Assembly: GCA_000158155.1 (NCBI GenBank)
Contig: DS999409.1
Span: 260,943 to 301,495, forward strand
Source: a gamma proteobacterium NOR5-3
Lineage (GTDB): Bacteria > Pseudomonadota > Gammaproteobacteria > Pseudomonadales > Halieaceae
Direction: 5' to 3'
DNA: 40,553 nt
Position numbers and translations under genes: made by a program
Notes under the pieces: generated by a model
Seen by the model: the letters and a program-made list of their open reading frames with translations, nothing else
The model's database searches: none
Told to the model about the DNA's origin: nothing
Part shown: positions 29,162 through 40,431 of the stretch, piece by piece
Numbering within the stretch: position 1 is the first letter of the stretch
How the letters are laid out: the number at the start of each line of letters is the position of its first letter

Positions 29162-30199
29162 ATGATCAAAGTAGGCATAGTGGGTGGCACGGGCTATACC
29201 GGCGTAGAGCTACTGCGACTGCTGCTGGCGCACCCGAAGGTGGAGATCGCGCTGATTACTTCCCGCGCGGAATCCGGGCGCCGTGTCGATGATTTGTTTC
29301 CCAGCCTCCGCGGTCATATCGATCTTGGTTTTAGTGACCCTGATGACGGTGAATTGGCCGCCTGCGACGTCGTGTTTTTTGCGACGCCCCATAATGTTGC
29401 CATGCGCAGCGTGCCCACATTGCTTGCTGCGGGAACCCGGGTGATTGATCTTTCCGCTGATTTTCGTATCCGCGACGCCAAACTTTGGGAGCACTGGTAC
29501 AACGAAACCCACGCCTGCCCTGAATTGCTTGAAGTAGCGGTTTACGGTCTGCCGGAACTCAATCGTGAAGCGATTCGCTCCGCGCGGCTGCTGGCCTGTC
29601 CGGGCTGTTATCCCACGGCAGTGCAGCTGGGATTTATGCCGCTACTGGCCGCAGGACTTGTCGATGCGCAATCACTGATCGCCAATGCGGTCTCGGGAGT
29701 CAGCGGAGCGGGGCGTCAGGCGAAGATCGACAATCTGCTCACCGAGGTTAGTGACAGCTTCAAGGCCTACGCGGTAAGCGGTCACCGGCACTTGCCGGAG
29801 ATCGAGCAGGGTTTGGGTGATATCGCGGGCGCTCCGGTGTCATTGACCTTTGTTCCGCATCTGGCACCGATGATTCGGGGTATTCACGCAACGTTGTATG
29901 CCTCGCTCAACGAAGCAGGGCAGGCGGCCAATTTGCAGGGTGTTTTTGAGGACTTTTATGTCAATGAGCCCTTTGTTGACGTGCTGCCGGCTGGGCAATA
30001 CCCGCAAACGCGCAGTGTTCGGGGCTCCAATACCTGCCAGTTGAGCCTGACGGTACCCGGTAACAGAGACACGGTTGTGGTCACAGCGGTGGAAGACAAT
30101 CTGGTAAAAGGCGCGGCGGGGCAGGCGATTCAGTGTATGAATCTGATGTTCGCCATGGACGAGAGCCTGGGCATTGCGCAGCCGGGCCTGCTGCCGTGA
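29162..30199 (+). CDS. argC: N-acetyl-gamma-glutamyl-phosphate reductase
   Basis: ArgC reduces N-acetylglutamyl phosphate to the semialdehyde, the third step of arginine synthesis. The 345-residue protein has the NADP-binding [17 protein letters not shown] at the start, the catalytic Cys149 in [11 protein letters not shown], and His208 in [20 protein letters not shown] at 29151-29157 precedes the ATG. The next gene, erpA, is 107 bp away with its own regulatory region. The argC-erpA-anmK neighbourhood is also known from pseudomonads. No ARG box was recognised by eye. Confidence 0.97.
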   Translation: MIKVGIVGGTGYTGVELLRLLLAHPKVEIALITSRAESGRRVDDLFPSLRGHIDLGFSDPDDGELAACDVVFFATPHNVAMRSVPTLLAAGTRVIDLSADFRIRDAKLWEHWYNETHACPELLEVAVYGLPELNREAIRSARLLACPGCYPTAVQLGFMPLLAAGLVDAQSLIANAVSGVSGAGRQAKIDNLLTEVSDSFKAYAVSGHRHLPEIEQGLGDIAGAPVSLTFVPHLAPMIRGIHATLYASLNEAGQAANLQGVFEDFYVNEPFVDVLPAGQYPQTRSVRGSNTCQLSLTVPGNRDTVVVTAVEDNLVKGAAGQAIQCMNLMFAMDESLGIAQPGLLP

Positions 30200-30236
30200 A
30201 CGAAAGCGAGTATGGCGATTGAGGGCCGCTATCGCT

Positions 30237-30261
30237 ATACTTGACTCTTACACTTGGTTTT
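30237..30261 (+). promoter_or_regulatory. IscR type-1-like site upstream of erpA
   Basis: The first ten bases, ATACTTGACT, fit the left half of the E. coli IscR type-1 consensus (ATASYYGACT) completely. The middle fits 4 of 5 and the right half (ACTTGGTTTT) 6 of 10, for 20 of 25. TTGACT at 30241-30246 could also be a -35 box. IscR binding is inferred. Confidence 0.4.
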
Positions 30262-30290
30262 ATTGCACGATTACGTGTATTGCATGATTA
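30261..30290 (+). repeat. Tandem 13-bp near-repeat upstream of erpA
   Basis: TATTGCACGATTA (30261-30273) and TATTGCATGATTA (30278-30290) differ at one base and start 17 bp apart. The second copy runs into the Fur-like palindrome. Confidence 0.5.
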
Positions 30291-30298
30291 TCATTAAG
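30280..30298 (+). promoter_or_regulatory. Fur-like box upstream of erpA
   Basis: TTGCATGATTATCATTAAG matches 13 of 19 positions of the Fur consensus GATAATGATWATCATTATC, including the whole ATGATTATCATTA core; TGAT-T-ATCA at 30285-30293 is a perfect palindrome. It ends 8 bp before the erpA start. Binding is inferred. Confidence 0.4.
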
Positions 30299-30306
30299 TA
30301 GTTTCG

Positions 30307-30696
30307 ATGAACATTAACCAGGCGCCTAATGTCCAAACTAGTATGACTGTCGCAGAAGCCTTTGATCCAAACGCCATTACCTTGTCTGACCGAGCGGTCA
30401 ACAAGGTGCGTGAACTCGTGAACGAAGAGGAAAACACGGCGCTCAAGCTCCGCGTATTTATTACCGGCGGTGGGTGCTCGGGCTTTCAATATGGGTTTTC
30501 TTTTGACGAAGATGCGGCCGAGGACGATACGACCATCGAGCGAGAGGGCGTGACGGTTCTGGTAGACCCTATGAGTTTTCCTTATCTGGCGGGCTCGGAG
30601 GTCGATTACAGTGAAGGCCTGGAGGGCTCACGCTTTATCGTGAACAACCCCAACGCGACCACTACCTGCGGCTGCGGGGCTTCTTTTTCCGTCTAG
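30307..30696 (+). CDS. erpA: Iron-sulfur cluster insertion protein ErpA
   Basis: ErpA is an A-type carrier that passes Fe-S clusters to apoproteins, including isoprenoid enzymes in E. coli. The 129-residue protein has the HesB/IscA fold and the three cluster cysteines: Cys57 in [11 protein letters not shown], and Cys121 and Cys123 in [12 protein letters not shown]. It carries a roughly 20-residue N-terminal extension before the core. An ATG at 30307 has only a weak ribosome-binding site. The upstream region holds IscR- and Fur-like sites, so iron and Fe-S supply may both control it. It converges with anmK across a tandem repeat. Confidence 0.95.
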   Translation: MNINQAPNVQTSMTVAEAFDPNAITLSDRAVNKVRELVNEEENTALKLRVFITGGGCSGFQYGFSFDEDAAEDDTTIEREGVTVLVDPMSFPYLAGSEVDYSEGLEGSRFIVNNPNATTTCGCGASFSV

Positions 30697-30705
30697 GGCT
30701 GTTTG

Positions 30706-30777
30706 GGGCCCGCAACCCTCAGGGCCCACAACTCAGGGCCCGCAACTCAGGGCCCGCAACTCAGGGCCCACAACACG
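30706..30777. repeat. GGGCCC tandem repeat between erpA and anmK
   Basis: Five copies of a GGGCCCRCAACTCA-type unit lie between the convergent genes. Four units are 14 bp (starting 30722, 30736, 30750 and 30764; the last is diverged at its end) and the first (30706-30721) is 16 bp. Each begins with the palindrome GGGCCC. The array could act as a replication-slippage site or a weak bidirectional terminator; neither is shown. Confidence 0.75.
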
Positions 30778-30805
30778 CTCCCCGGCAATCGCGCGTTTTT
30801 GATGC

Positions 30806-31921
30806 TTACGCCGGGTAAATGGCTCCCAATACCCGGGGGCCCGAGGCGCCTGTGACCTGCTCTGCATTGCCTGGCTTAGCCTCGAGAGTCTGGCTGGCCA
30901 GCCAGGCAAAAGCGCAGGCCTCCACCCATTCTGAGGCCAGTCCCAGCTCATCGCTTGTTCCCAGGCGAATATTCATCGCTGCGAGACGGGAATGCAGTCG
31001 TCGCATAAGGTCCGTATTGCGAGCGCCACCACCACAGACAAACAGTGCCTCGGGTTGTTGCTCGCAGCGCTCCACGCTATGGGCGATGGCAAAGGCGGTC
31101 AACTCTGCGAGAGTCGCCTGCACAACGCCGGGTTCTGCGTCACTGCTGAGCTGCGCATCGAGCCATTGGAGATTGAATAGTTCGGGGCCGGTGCTTCGCG
31201 GACCGATTCGCGTGAAGTAGGGGTCTTCCAGCAAGCGACGCAGCAATGCGGGGTCCGCTTCATGCTCTGCTGACCAGGCGCCGTCTGCGTCGAAAGCGTC
31301 TCCGGTGTGTCGTCGAATCCAGGCGTCGAGCAGGGTGTTGCCCGGGCCACAGTCGAATCCTGCTACGACGCTGGAACCGTCAAGGAGGGTCGCATTTGAG
31401 ATGCCCCCAATATTGACGATCGCCCTGCATTGGCCTTCCTGGCCAAACTGCGCAGCGTGAAACAGGGGGACCAGCGGCGCCCCCTGGCCACCCGCAGCAA
31501 TGTCGCGACGGCGAAAGTCCGCAACTGTGGTCATGCCGGTTAACTCGGCGATGCTGGCCGGGTCGCCGATTTGCAGTGAGTAGCGCTCCTCCAAGGGGCC
31601 GTCGGGCTGATGCCGGACGGTTTGCCCGTGACTGCCAATAGCCATGACGTCCTTGGGTTTGTACTTGCTCTGGCTCAGCAGGATCCTGGCTGCCTGGCCG
31701 AATTCTATGCCTACGGCCCTATCGAGTCTCGCGAGCCTGTCAACGCTGTCGTCGTCTCCCGACGCCAGCGCTGCCAGCTGGTCGCGCAGCGCGGGATCGT
31801 AGTGTTGGCTGTGTGTATGTTTGAGGTGAGTTTGCCCGTCGCATAACTCCACGAGGACGGCATCAATACCGTCCATGCTCGTGCCGGACATCAGCCCGAT
31901 AAACAGGCCTTCAAGCGCCAT
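30806..31921 (-). CDS. anmK: Anhydro-N-acetylmuramic acid kinase
   Basis: AnmK phosphorylates and opens 1,6-anhydro-N-acetylmuramic acid during recycling of peptidoglycan, giving MurNAc-6-phosphate. The 371-residue protein shows the family start GLFIGLMSGTSMDGIDAVL, SHGQTVRHQP, NIGGISNATLL and FVCGGGARN. The length matches E. coli AnmK. It begins 5 bp after the M23 peptidase gene, and the two are likely cotranscribed: one cuts peptidoglycan, the other recycles its fragments. Confidence 0.96.
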   Translation of the reverse strand: MALEGLFIGLMSGTSMDGIDAVLVELCDGQTHLKHTHSQHYDPALRDQLAALASGDDDSVDRLARLDRAVGIEFGQAARILLSQSKYKPKDVMAIGSHGQTVRHQPDGPLEERYSLQIGDPASIAELTGMTTVADFRRRDIAAGGQGAPLVPLFHAAQFGQEGQCRAIVNIGGISNATLLDGSSVVAGFDCGPGNTLLDAWIRRHTGDAFDADGAWSAEHEADPALLRRLLEDPYFTRIGPRSTGPELFNLQWLDAQLSSDAEPGVVQATLAELTAFAIAHSVERCEQQPEALFVCGGGARNTDLMRRLHSRLAAMNIRLGTSDELGLASEWVEACAFAWLASQTLEAKPGNAEQVTGASGPRVLGAIYPA

Positions 31922-31926
31922 GTTAT

Positions 31927-33258
31927 TCAGGGTGAGCCGATATCGTCGCTTGCTGTCACTGAGGCCAGGCGTCGTTCTTCACGAAGTTGTGCCAATTGCG
32001 TCGCGGCGTCAGCGATGGCGACTCGGAAGCGAGGCATCTCCTCTTCGGGGAGCGATTTTGCTTTGGGCAGGCTCTTGTGGATAGTGCGCGGATTGCGGTG
32101 CACGCCGCCCACCAGAAACTCGTAATGTAAATGAGGACCGGTTGCTGCGCCGGTGGACCCTACCGTGCCGATCACCTGGCTCTGGACAACCCGTTGACCG
32201 CTTTTCACTTTGCGTTTGTTCAGGTGGAGGTACTTGGTGACATAGCGATCACCATGCTGAATGAAGACATAGTTGCCGTTGGCACGACTGTAGCCTGCCT
32301 CTATGACTCGACCGTCGCCTGCAGAAAACACCGGCGTACCCCGCGGTGCGGCATAGTCGGTGCCATTGTGCGGACGCACTGTCTTGTAAATCGGGTGTTT
32401 GCGACGGGGGTTGAATCCAGAGCTTATCCGGGTGAAGTCCACCGGTGCCATCAGAAAGGCCTTGCGCATGCTCACGCCATCTTCGTTGTAGTAGCTGGTC
32501 ATGCCATTGCTGTCGATGTAGCGGTAGGCGTCAAAGCGTTCGCCACGATTCGTGTAAGAGGCGGCTACCACTTTGCCGTCCTGATACTTCTCGCCATCAA
32601 GATAGAGCTCCTCATACAGGATCTCCATGGTGTCGCCCTTGCGTGGGTCCATCACGAAGTCGATCACGCCGCCCAGGATAATGGCTGCTTCCATAATAAG
32701 ATTGCTCGACAGTCCGGCCTCTTTGCCGGCCAGGAACAGCGACGATTCGATTTCCACCGTCGCCCAGCTCAGGCGCTGTTCGGGTTCCCGGATCGCGCGC
32801 TCTGAGGAGAATCCGCCGTCCATACGGCGATAAACGACGGACTGGAGGCCGTCGATGGTATGGCGCACTGCCGCAAGGCCGCCGCTCTCATCGCGGAGGA
32901 AGGCCAGGCTCTGGCCGGGATAAATGCGTTCAAGATCACGTCCCTGGGGAGCGGTGTGGACGATTTGGTAAACGTCCGAGGTACTGAAGCCTGCGCGTTT
33001 GAACAGGAGAGACAGGTTGTCGCCGCTGCGAACGATGAACTCCTCCCAGGGCTGAGAAGCAGGTGGGGCGGGCTCTTCGGTCAGGTCGTCCACTGCCGCC
33101 ACGGCTGCCGCTGCCTCGATAATCGGTGCGACTTCTGTTGTTTGAAGCGTATTGGCGCTGTCGGCCAGCTCGGACTCAGGAACGCTGCGTGTAGCGTTGA
33201 CATCGCCAGACGGAGTGATGATTGTCGCTAATGCGACAAGCGCTGACAGGCCCGCCAC
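31927..33258 (-). CDS. M23 (LytM-type) peptidoglycan endopeptidase
   Basis: The 443-residue protein is a MepM/OapA-like zinc endopeptidase acting on peptidoglycan in the periplasm. It has an N-terminal hydrophobic anchor, a LysM/OapA-like region (about 73-121, FIVRSGDNLSLLFKRAG) and an M23 domain with His297 and Asp301 in PHNGTDYAA, His345 in KYLHL, and His378 in GPHLHYEF. The start is difficult. The only in-frame start is GTG 33258, without a Shine-Dalgarno sequence; an ATG at 33338 in another frame has GGGG upstream and encodes a plausible N-terminus (MITHKKAPRG). A one-base frameshift between them is likely (see findings). A TATACT at 33370-33365 may be its -10 box. Confidence 0.85.
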   Translation of the reverse strand: MAGLSALVALATIITPSGDVNATRSVPESELADSANTLQTTEVAPIIEAAAAVAAVDDLTEEPAPPASQPWEEFIVRSGDNLSLLFKRAGFSTSDVYQIVHTAPQGRDLERIYPGQSLAFLRDESGGLAAVRHTIDGLQSVVYRRMDGGFSSERAIREPEQRLSWATVEIESSLFLAGKEAGLSSNLIMEAAIILGGVIDFVMDPRKGDTMEILYEELYLDGEKYQDGKVVAASYTNRGERFDAYRYIDSNGMTSYYNEDGVSMRKAFLMAPVDFTRISSGFNPRRKHPIYKTVRPHNGTDYAAPRGTPVFSAGDGRVIEAGYSRANGNYVFIQHGDRYVTKYLHLNKRKVKSGQRVVQSQVIGTVGSTGAATGPHLHYEFLVGGVHRNPRTIHKSLPKAKSLPEEEMPRFRVAIADAATQLAQLREERRLASVTASDDIGSP

Positions 33259-33411
33259 CGCAAGAATATGATGGTGCGAGATGCTTGGCGGTCAGCGATG
33301 GGAGTCGCTCCGCGGGGTGCTTTTTTATGGGTGATCATGTCACTGCCCCGATTACTGGGTGCTGAGTATATAAAAAAGGTACGTTTTAGAGATAGTGATG
33401 GATTTCACCTC

Positions 33412-33439
33412 TTGCGTTCAGCGTTTGGTGCGGTAAGGT
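33412..33439 (+). promoter_or_regulatory. Probable tyrS promoter
   Basis: TTGCGT (33412-33417) and TAAGGT (33434-33439) are separated by 16 bp and followed by a GC-rich stretch CGCCAACC. This fits a moderate sigma-70 promoter with a GC-rich discriminator. Confidence 0.4.
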
Positions 33440-33510
33440 CGCCAACCTTTCGATCAGATTGACCCATGAGAGTCGGATTTCGGCTGGCTCCGCGATAAAA
33501 AGTGATAAAC

Positions 33511-34806
33511 ATGACTAGTGCACTGCTTGCTGAACTACAACAGCGGGAATTGACATTCCAGATCGCCGGCGAAGATAAACTGCCCGAATGGCTGAATGGT
33601 GGTTCGCGCTCTTTATATTGTGGGTTTGACCCCACCGCAGACAGTTTGCACATTGGCTCTCTTGTCCCTCTATTAATGTTGCGTCGTTTTCAGTTGGCAG
33701 GACACCGTCCGATAGCACTGGTGGGCGGCGCAACCGGCCTTATCGGTGATCCCAGCTTTAAGGCGCAGGAACGCCAGCTCAACACGCCTGAGGTGGTGGA
33801 GAGTTGGGTTGAAAAGCTGCGTGGCCAGGTTTCCCGTTTCGTGGATTTTGACGCGGGCGCCCAAAGTGCGGTCGTGGTCAATAATCTGGAGTGGACGCGC
33901 GACTTGGATGTGCTGACTTTTCTTCGGGATATCGGCAAGCACTTTTCTATCAATACCATGATCCAGAAAGAGTCCGTGAAGCAGCGTATTGAGCGTGAAG
34001 GCAGCGGCATCAGCTTTACCGAATTCACCTATATGATCCTTCAGTCCTATGACTTTGCCGAGTTGTACAAGCGTTACGACTGTGGGCTGCAGCTGGGCGG
34101 GTCTGATCAGTGGGGCAATATTACCGGCGGTATCGACCTCACCCGGCGAATGCACGGGGGGCAGGTGTACGGCCTGACCATGCCGCTGATCACCAAGTCT
34201 GACGGTAGCAAGTTCGGCAAGACTGAGTCCGGGACCATCTGGCTGGATGCGGCGCGCACGTCCCCCTATAGCTTTTATCAGTTTTGGTTGTCCGTGGCTG
34301 ACAGCGACGCTTATCGGTTCCTGCGGTACTTCACTTTTCTTGAGGTTGCTGACATTGCTGAGATTGAGCGCGCGGACGCCGAGCGCAGCGGTCGTCCCGA
34401 GGCCCAGCGCATTTTGGCCGAGGAAGTCACAAGGTTGGTGCACGGCGATGCAGGTCTGGCGGCGGCCAAGCGGATTACCGAGAGTTTGTTTAGCGGGGAG
34501 CCTGAGGGACTTTCGGAGCCGGACCTGGAGCAGCTCATGCTGGACGGCCTGCCCTCCAGCCTGTTGCCCGACCGTGGGCTGCCGGAGACCCTGACCCAGC
34601 TTTTGGCCGATGCGGGGTTGGCGGCATCAGGTAAGCAGATAAAAGATGCGCTGCAGCGCGACGCCGTGATCATTAACGGTAGCGCTCTGGGTATGGCCGA
34701 CAATGGGGCTGTGAGCGCCGTGTTTGCTGCAGACAAAGCGCTGTACGGGCGCTTTTACCTGGTGCGACTGGGCAAGAAGAAGTACCACCTGTTTGCTCGA
34801 AGCTGA
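33511..34806 (+). CDS. tyrS: Tyrosyl-tRNA synthetase
   Basis: TyrS charges tRNA-Tyr with tyrosine. The 431-residue class I enzyme has HIGS at 47-50, a KFGKT (234-238) in place of KMSKS, and a C-terminal S4-like RNA-binding segment (AASGKQIKDALQRDAVIINGSAL). The length and the KFGKT variant fit TyrRS of the E. coli type. A GTG at 33502 is possible, but the ATG at 33511 (MTSALLAELQQREL) is the better fit. The rrn promoter starts about 50 bp after the stop, with no clear terminator between. Confidence 0.97.
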   Translation: MTSALLAELQQRELTFQIAGEDKLPEWLNGGSRSLYCGFDPTADSLHIGSLVPLLMLRRFQLAGHRPIALVGGATGLIGDPSFKAQERQLNTPEVVESWVEKLRGQVSRFVDFDAGAQSAVVVNNLEWTRDLDVLTFLRDIGKHFSINTMIQKESVKQRIEREGSGISFTEFTYMILQSYDFAELYKRYDCGLQLGGSDQWGNITGGIDLTRRMHGGQVYGLTMPLITKSDGSKFGKTESGTIWLDAARTSPYSFYQFWLSVADSDAYRFLRYFTFLEVADIAEIERADAERSGRPEAQRILAEEVTRLVHGDAGLAAAKRITESLFSGEPEGLSEPDLEQLMLDGLPSSLLPDRGLPETLTQLLADAGLAASGKQIKDALQRDAVIINGSALGMADNGAVSAVFAADKALYGRFYLVRLGKKKYHLFARS

Positions 34807-34831
34807 GTGTGACAGCCGATAGTTTGGCCTT

Positions 34832-34854
34832 GTTTAAAAACTAATTAGAAATAT
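34832..34854 (+). promoter_or_regulatory. A/T-rich upstream element with a Fis-like site
   Basis: The run of A and T before the -35 box resembles an UP element. Bases 34832-34846 (GTTTAAAAACTAATT) match the Fis consensus at 13 of 15 positions. In enterobacteria, UP elements and Fis raise rRNA transcription; here the role is inferred. Confidence 0.4.
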
Positions 34855-34857
34855 CCC

Positions 34858-34885
34858 TTGCACGCATTCAACATGTGAGTATAAT
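34858..34885 (+). promoter_or_regulatory. rRNA operon promoter
   Basis: TTGCAC (34858-34863) and TATAAT (34880-34885) are 16 bp apart, a near-consensus sigma-70 promoter. The sequence after the -10, TCGCCTCCCCGC, is a GC-rich discriminator of the kind tied to ppGpp control. Transcription should start near 34892. Confidence 0.85.
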
Positions 34886-34920
34886 TCGCCTCCCCGCTGA
34901 TCTGATGGTCAGCAGGAACA

Positions 34921-34954
34921 CACCAAACCCGCGCGGTTTGGTGGATGTTTAACA
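34921..34954 (+). promoter_or_regulatory. boxB-like hairpin and boxA-like element
   Basis: CACCAAACC and GGTTTGGTG form a 9-bp stem with a CGCGC loop (34921-34943). GATGTTTAACA at 34944-34954 follows and resembles a shortened boxA (canonical TGCTCTTTAACA). This fits the Nus-dependent antitermination site of rRNA leaders. Confidence 0.5.
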
Positions 34955-34958
34955 AGAA

Positions 34959-34982
34959 GATGAAGACAGAAGTGTGGGCACT
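34959..34982 (+). other. 5' arm of 16S pre-rRNA processing stem
   Basis: These 24 bases pair along their whole length with 36712-36735 downstream of 16S, with two G-U pairs. The long-range stem encloses 16S and is the expected RNase III substrate. Confidence 0.85.
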
Positions 34983-35156
34983 TGTTGGGATAGTTGTTTA
35001 TGACTATTCAGACACAACAAGTGACTCATCGATTCATTACTCTATTTATAGAGTTTGTAATTTTTGATTTCGAATTGTGTCTGAGCCGAGATTTGTTGGT
35101 TAGCGCGGGTTACTGTGAAAACCAACCCTCATGTCGAAAGGCTGAGGTTAAAGATT

Positions 35157-36690
<1,534 letters not shown>

Positions 36691-36784
36691 AACGATAAGC
36701 ACTACCTGGCGAGTGCTCACACTTTTGTCTTCATCTAATCGGTTGATACCACGCAAGAATAGTGTCTGGTGCAGACCCACTTAT
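36691..36784 (+). other. 16S-tRNA-Ile spacer
   Basis: The 94-bp stretch contains the 3' arm of the 16S processing stem at 36712-36735. No gene is seen. Confidence 0.8.
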
Positions 36785-36857
<73 letters not shown>

Positions 36858-36861
<4 letters not shown>

Positions 36862-36945
36862 AATTGCCCCGTACGTCGTTGTCGGCGAGCTCGCATAGCA
36901 GGCTATGCGTCGCCCACCTCCGCCTAGTACGTAAACGATTTGGCG
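36858..36945 (+). repeat. Long imperfect palindrome between the two tRNAs
   Basis: CGCATAGC at 36892-36899 pairs with GCTATGCG at 36902-36909, and GGCGA (36884-36888) with TCGCC (36910-36914) around a 3-nt bulge. The outer CCAAAT (from 36858) and ATTTGG (to 36944) extend it, and GTACGT occurs on both sides (36871, 36927). It looks like a REP- or MITE-like insertion in the rRNA spacer. Confidence 0.55.
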
Positions 36946-36978
36946 CGCTTAGCAAACGTTGGCAAGCTGTGTGAATAA

Positions 36979-37054
36979 GGGGCTATAGCTCAGATGGGAG
37001 AGCGCCTGATTTGCATTCAGGAGGTCCGCGGTTCGATCCCGCGTAGCTCCACCA
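36979..37054 (+). tRNA. alaT: tRNA-Ala (TGC)
   Basis: The 76-nt cloverleaf has anticodon TGC at 37012-37014 in the stem-loop CCTGA-TTTGCAT-TCAGG, the T-arm GTTCGATCC and an encoded CCA. The acceptor stem GGGGCTA with TAGCTCC contains the G3-U70 pair that identifies alanine tRNA. It is the usual second tRNA of this spacer. Confidence 0.96.
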
Positions 37055-37127
37055 TTTATGCCGTTAGCGATAGCGAGTAGATGGTGAGGTAAGCGGTAAG
37101 AGACAGCAGGCGTGGTATTAGCAAAGT

Positions 37128-37161
37128 CAGAGGTAGGTACAGCGTGCTGTACCTACCTCTG
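37128..37161 (+). other. Perfect 16-bp hairpin in the spacer
   Basis: CAGAGGTAGGTACAGC pairs exactly with GCTGTACCTACCTCTG around two bases (GT). GGTTTTAAC follows, so it looks like an intrinsic terminator or, given the boxA at 37177, a boxB-like element of an antitermination site. Confidence 0.8.
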
Positions 37162-37176
37162 GTTTTAACAACCGGA

Positions 37177-37188
37177 TGTTCTTTAACA
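37177..37188 (+). promoter_or_regulatory. boxA antitermination element
   Basis: TGTTCTTTAACA differs from the canonical boxA TGCTCTTTAACA by one base. It lies in the 16S-23S spacer, the usual place for a second boxA. Confidence 0.75.
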
Positions 37189-37509
37189 AGGTAGATCAAG
37201 CTGAGTTTATAAACTGAGCTGAAACACAGGCTACGCGCTTTGGTGCGTGAGTGTGGGTCAGACGGTTTATAGATAAATTGTTCAGTGGTAGCGGGACTTC
37301 AATTCCCCGTTATCACGACGAGTTGTAATATCAAAATATGTTGTAAAACATACTGTGACTTAAGCGTCACAACATCCGGCGGATCGGAGTCGGGTAGTTA
37401 CGTTAACCGCGTAGTTATCTCAAACGATCTTTAATGAACCCGGCCACGTAAGCAGTTGCTTAAGGGCGTGGACGGGAGTCTTCTAGAGCAGGTAGTTCAA
37501 GCGGCAAGA

Positions 37510-37524
37510 TAGCTTGGATTATAT

Positions 37525-37531
<7 letters not shown>
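37510..37531 (+). other. 5' arm of 23S pre-rRNA processing stem
   Basis: These 22 bases are the exact complement of 40423-40444, forming an unbroken stem around the 23S gene that includes both ends of the mature RNA. It is the expected RNase III substrate. Confidence 0.9.

Positions 37532-40431
<2,900 letters not shown>

Larger units (their letters stand above)
34807..35156 (+). other. rRNA promoter region and 16S leader
   Basis: No coding gene is visible. The stretch holds the promoter, a boxB-like hairpin and boxA-like sequence, the 5' arm of the 16S processing stem, and several paired elements: TCAGACACAA (35008-35017) with TTGTGTCTGA (35075-35084), and ACTCTA-TTTA-TAGAGT near 35039-35054, with a TTTTT a few bases later. 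Confidence 0.7.
37055..37524 (+). other. tRNA-Ala to 23S spacer
   Basis: No gene is seen in this 470-bp stretch. It holds a perfect hairpin (37128-37161), a boxA (37177-37188), the palindrome AGTTTATAAACT (37204-37215), the GNRA-type hairpin TATGTT-GTAA-AACATA near 37337-37352, and the 5' arm of the 23S processing stem. TCACAACATCCG at 37367-37378 is complementary to 40490-40501 downstream of 23S. Confidence 0.75.

Noticed and set aside
33290-33335. Programmed frameshift at the A-run after the upstream ATG of the M23 gene
   Set aside because: Slipping at that A-run would lead straight into the in-frame TGA, so the frame change must lie further downstream; a sequence error or mutation is more likely.
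33673-34443. Open frame antisense to tyrS
   Set aside because: TyrS has intact HIGH and KFGKT-type motifs in the forward frame; the reverse frame shows no domain.
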